Positions 61,046 to 64,000 of a DNA stretch of 64,000 nucleotides are shown piece after piece. A program made the position numbers and the translations under genes. The DNA comes from Euonymus europaeus (taxonomy: Eukaryota > Streptophyta > Magnoliopsida > Celastrales > Celastraceae). The stretch's first letter is position 1, and every line of letters starts with the position of its first letter. The stretch is taken from positions 27,603,001 through 27,667,000 of the forward strand of contig OY756962.1 of NCBI GenBank assembly GCA_963580455.1, given 5' to 3'. The notes under the pieces are model-generated. The model had not been told where the DNA came from. It was given only the letters and a program-made list of their open reading frames with translations, and searched no databases.

Positions 61046-63121
61046 AGTAGGTCTCGTTTCACCTAGTTTGCCGCGAAATGTGGTTTCTTTACGTAAACGG
61101 TTTTATGACTATCCGTTGACTCCGAGTTCTGAATTCGGTGATTTTTAGCTTGATTTCACACTACTTTTCGAGCTCTACAATCCTGGGTTCTCGGATTTCG
61201 ATTTCAGAATTCGTGGCTAGTAGGTCTCGTTTCACCTAGTTAGCCGCGAAATGTGGTTTCTTTACGTAAACGGTTTTATCAATATCCGTTGACTCCGAGT
61301 TCTGAATTCGGTGATTTTTAGCTTTATTTCACACTACTTTTCGAGCTCTACAATCCTGGGTTTTCGGATTTCGATTTCAGAACTCGTGGCTAGTAGGTCT
61401 CGTTTCACCTAGTTAGCCGCGAAATGTGGTTTCTTTACGTAAACGGTTTTATGAATATCCGTTGACTCCGAGTTCTGAATTCGGTAATTTTTAGCTTGAT
61501 TTCACACTACTTTTCAAGCTCTACGATTATGGAGTTTCGGATTTTGATTTCAGAACTCGTGGCTAGTTGGTGTCGTTTAACCTAGTTAGCCGCGAAATGT
61601 GGTTTCTTTACGTAAACGGTTTTATGAATATCCGTTGACTCCGAGTTCTGAATTCGGTGATTTTTAGCTTGATTTCACACTACTTTTCGAGCTCTACAAT
61701 CCTGGATTTTCGGATTTCGATTTCAGAACTCGTGGCTAGTAGGTCTCGTTTCACCTATTTAGCCGCGAAATGTGGTTTCTTTACGTAAACGGTTTTATGA
61801 ATATCCATTGACTCCGAGTTCTGAATTCGGTAATTTTTAGCTTGATTTCACACTACTTTTCGAGCTCTACAATCCTGGATTTTCGTATTTCGATTTCAGA
61901 ACTCGTGGCTAGTAGGTCTCGTTTCACCTAGTTAGCCGCGAAATGTGGTTTCTTTACGTAAACGGTTTTACGAATATCCGTTGACTCCGAGTTCAGAATT
62001 CGGTGATTTTTAGCTTCATTTCACACTACTTTTCGAGCTCTACAATCCTGGGTTTTCGGATTTCGATTTCAGAACTCGTGGCTAGTAGGTCTCGTTTCAC
62101 CTAGTTTGCCGCGAAATGTGGTTTCTTTACGTAAACGGTTTTATGAATATTCGTTGACTCCGAGTTCTGAATTCGGTAATTTTTAGCTTGATTTCACACT
62201 ACTTTTCAAGCTCTACGATTATGGAGTTTCGGATTTTGATTTCAGAACTCGTGGCTAGTTGGTCTCGTTTCACCTAGTTAGCCTTGAAATGTGGTTTCTT
62301 TACGTAAACGGTTTTATGAATATCCGTTGACTCCGAGTTCTGAATTCGGTGATTTTTAGCTTGATTTCACACTACTTTTCGAGCTCTACAATCCTGGATT
62401 TTCGGATTTCGATTTCAGAACTCGTGGCTAGTAGGTCTCGTTTCACCTAGTTAGCCGCGAAATGTGGTTTCTTTACGTAAACGGTTTTATGAATATCCGT
62501 TGACTCCGAGTTCTGAATTCGGTGATTTTTAGCTTGATTTCACACTAATTTTCGAGCTCTACGATCCTTGCATTTCGGATTTTGATTTCAGAACTCGTGG
62601 CTAGTTGGTCTCGTTTCACCTAGTTAGCCGCGAAATGTGGTTTCTTTACGTAAACGGATTTACGAATATGCGTTGACTCCGAGTTCAGAATTCGGTGATT
62701 TTTAGCTTGATTTCACAATACTTTTCGAGCTCTACAATCCAGGGTTTTCGGATTTCGATTTCAGAACTCGTGGCTAGTAGGTCTCGTTTCACCTAGTTAG
62801 CCGCGAAATGTGGTTTCTTTACGTAAACGGTTTTATGAATATCGGTTGACTCCGAGTTCTGAATTCGGTGATTTTTAGCTTGATTTCACACTACTTTTCG
62901 AGCTCTACAATCCTGGGTTTTCGGATTTCGATTTCAGAACTCGTGGCTAGTTGGTCTCGTTTCACCTAGTTAGCCGCGAAATGTGGTTTCTTTACGTAAA
63001 CGGTTTTATGAATATCCGTTGACTCCGAGTTCTGAATTCGATGATTTTTAGCTTGATTTCACAGTACTTTTTGAGCTCTACAATCCTGGGTTTTCGGATT
63101 TCGATTTCAGAACTCGTGACT
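61046..63121. repeat. HOR G copy 4, 12-mer (2076 bp)
   Basis: M1 to M5, then directly M7 (TTTTACGAATATCC with GTTCAGAATTC at about 61966-61998), so M6 alone is missing. M3 leads into GTGTCGTTTAACC, a change shared only with copy 5. M8 is followed by GCCTTGAAATG, a private change of GCCGTG. Confidence 0.88.
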
Positions 63122-64000
63122 AGTAGGTCTCGTTTCACCTAGTTTGCCGCGAAATGTGGTTTCTTTACGTAAACGGTTTTATGACTATCCGTTGACTCCG
63201 AGTTCTGAATTCGGTGATTTTTAGCTTGATTTCACACTACTTTTCGAGCTCTACAATCCTGGGTTCTCGGATTTCGATTTCAGAATTCGTGGCTAGTAGG
63301 TCTCGTTTCACCTAGTTAGCCGCGAAATGTGGTTTCTTTACGTAAACGGTTTTATCAATATCCGTTGACTCCGAGTTCTGAATTCGGTGATTTTTAGCTT
63401 TATTTCACACTACTTTTCGAGCTCTACAATCCTGGGTTTTCGGATTTCGATTTCAGAACTCGTGGCTAGTAGGTCTCGTTTCACCTAGTTAGCCGCGAAA
63501 TGTGGTTTCTTTACGTAAACGGTTTTATGAATATCCGTTGACTCCGAGTTCTGAATTCGGTAATTTTTAGCTTGATTTCACACTACTTTTCAAGCTCTAC
63601 GATTATGGAGTTTCGGATTTTGATTTCAGAACTCGTGGCTAGTTGGTGTCGTTTAACCTAGTTAGCCGCGAAATGTGGTTTCTTTACGTAAACGGTTTTA
63701 TGAATATCCGTTGACTCCGAGTTCTGAATTCGGTGATTTTTAGCTTGATTTCACACTACTTTTCGAGCTCTACAATCCTGGATTTTCGGATTTCGATTTC
63801 AGAACTCGTGGCTAGTAGGTCTCGTTTCACCTATTTAGCCGCGAAATGTGGTTTCTTTACGTAAACGGTTTTATGAATATCCATTGACTCCGAGTTCTGA
63901 ATTCGGTAATTTTTAGCTTGATTTCACACTACTTTTCGAGCTCTACAATCCTGAATTTTCGTATTTCGATTTCAGAACTCGTGGCTAGTAGGTCTCGTTT
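63122..64000. repeat. HOR G copy 5 (cut by the window end)
   Basis: M1 to M5 and 14 bp of the next monomer (start 63987). It shares GTGTCGTTTAACC with copy 4, so copies 4 and 5 are nearest relatives, and has the private CTGAATTTTCGTATTTC (about 63951). Whether M6 is present lies beyond the window. Confidence 0.88.

Larger units (their letters stand above)
1..64000. repeat. 173-bp satellite array, 370 monomers, probably centromeric or pericentromeric
   Basis: The 173-bp unit repeats head-to-tail without interruption, always in the same orientation. Position 1 is a monomer start (AGTAGGTCTC) and the last full monomer ends at 63986, followed by 14 bp of the next. The indels I can see sum to -24, which accounts exactly for 370 copies. 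Most monomers carry one GAATTC, one GAGCTC and one TACGTA, so a 173-bp ladder with EcoRI, SacI or SnaBI is expected. There is no unique DNA, transposon or gene anywhere. Nucleosome-scale period, HORs and megabase-type homogeneity are known features of centromeric satellites; that this array lies in a centromere is inference. Alternatives are a pericentromeric, subtelomeric or interstitial heterochromatin block. Because 173 is not divisible by 3, the reading frame shifts at each monomer, which argues against coding. Confidence 0.98.
55510..64000. repeat. HOR G sub-array, 13-monomer unit and deletion derivatives
   Basis: The marker monomer M1 carries ATGACTATCCG, GGGTTCTCGG and CAGAATTCGTGG and starts at 55683, 57932, 59662, 61046 and 63122. 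Spacings are exactly 2249, 1730, 1384 and 2076 bp (13, 10, 8 and 12 monomers). The preceding monomer (GAATTCGATGATT, CACAGTAC, CGTGACTAG) is M13 of the unit, so the sub-array begins at about 55510. Copies differ at very few positions, making this the most homogeneous block of the window. The array continues past the window end. Confidence 0.92.

Noticed and set aside
1..64000. CRISPR array or other prokaryotic repeat-spacer system
   Set aside because: The whole 173-bp unit repeats with point variation throughout; there are no unique spacers, leader or cas genes.
1..64000. rDNA spacer, tRNA or 5S gene clusters hidden in the repeat
   Set aside because: The monomer is too short for a 5S unit with spacer in this form, and I see no A-box/B-box or 5S internal control region and no rRNA motifs on either strand.

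Overview
The whole window is one uninterrupted tandem satellite array. A 173-bp monomer (about 42% GC) is repeated head-to-tail in one orientation from base 1 to the end. Walking the monomers by hand gives 370 complete copies (1-63986) plus 14 bp of the 371st. Summing the indels I could find (three 7-bp deletions and scattered +/-1-bp changes, net -24) reproduces 370 x 173 - 24 = 63986, so no foreign insertion is hidden in the array. I see no protein-coding gene, RNA gene, transposon, CRISPR array, origin or other unique sequence on either strand.

The organism is a eukaryote. A monomer of about one nucleosome repeat, with higher-order repeats (HORs) and no genes over 64 kb, is typical of centromeric or pericentromeric satellite. 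The length falls in the range of many plant and animal centromeric satellites. I lean to a flowering plant but do not recognise the family, and centromere identity is inference.

In the consensus (numbered from the AGTAGGTCTC start, phase 1 = base 1), landmarks are GCCGCG at 25-30, the palindrome TTTACGTAAA at 43-52, GAATTC at 86-91, GAGCTC at 125-130, and a 14-bp inverted repeat (13/14 matched) with arms at 78-91 and 155-168. Variation concentrates at positions 1-7 and about 130-155.

Layout, with boundaries good to about one monomer: 1-4152, a block related to 15.7-22.8 kb; 4153-9339, HOR A (11- and 12-monomer units); 9340-15719, HOR B (14-monomer unit, marked by 166-bp monomers); 15720-22822, HOR C (11, 6 and 8 monomers); 22823-30247, HOR D (15, 8, 11 and 2); 30248-35264, block E (an 8-monomer segment repeated at 3633 bp spacing); 35265-39244, a zone without clear HOR where the monomer subfamily changes; 39245-41318, an apparently identical 1037-bp tandem duplication; 41319-55509, HOR F (7, 10, 14, 6, 9 and 13); 55510-64000, HOR G, a 13-monomer unit whose later copies are internal-deletion derivatives (10, 8 and 12). 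Marker spacings equal whole multiples of 173 bp after known indels, as unequal exchange in register predicts. HOR G copies look the most alike, which suggests the most recent expansion is at or beyond the right end.
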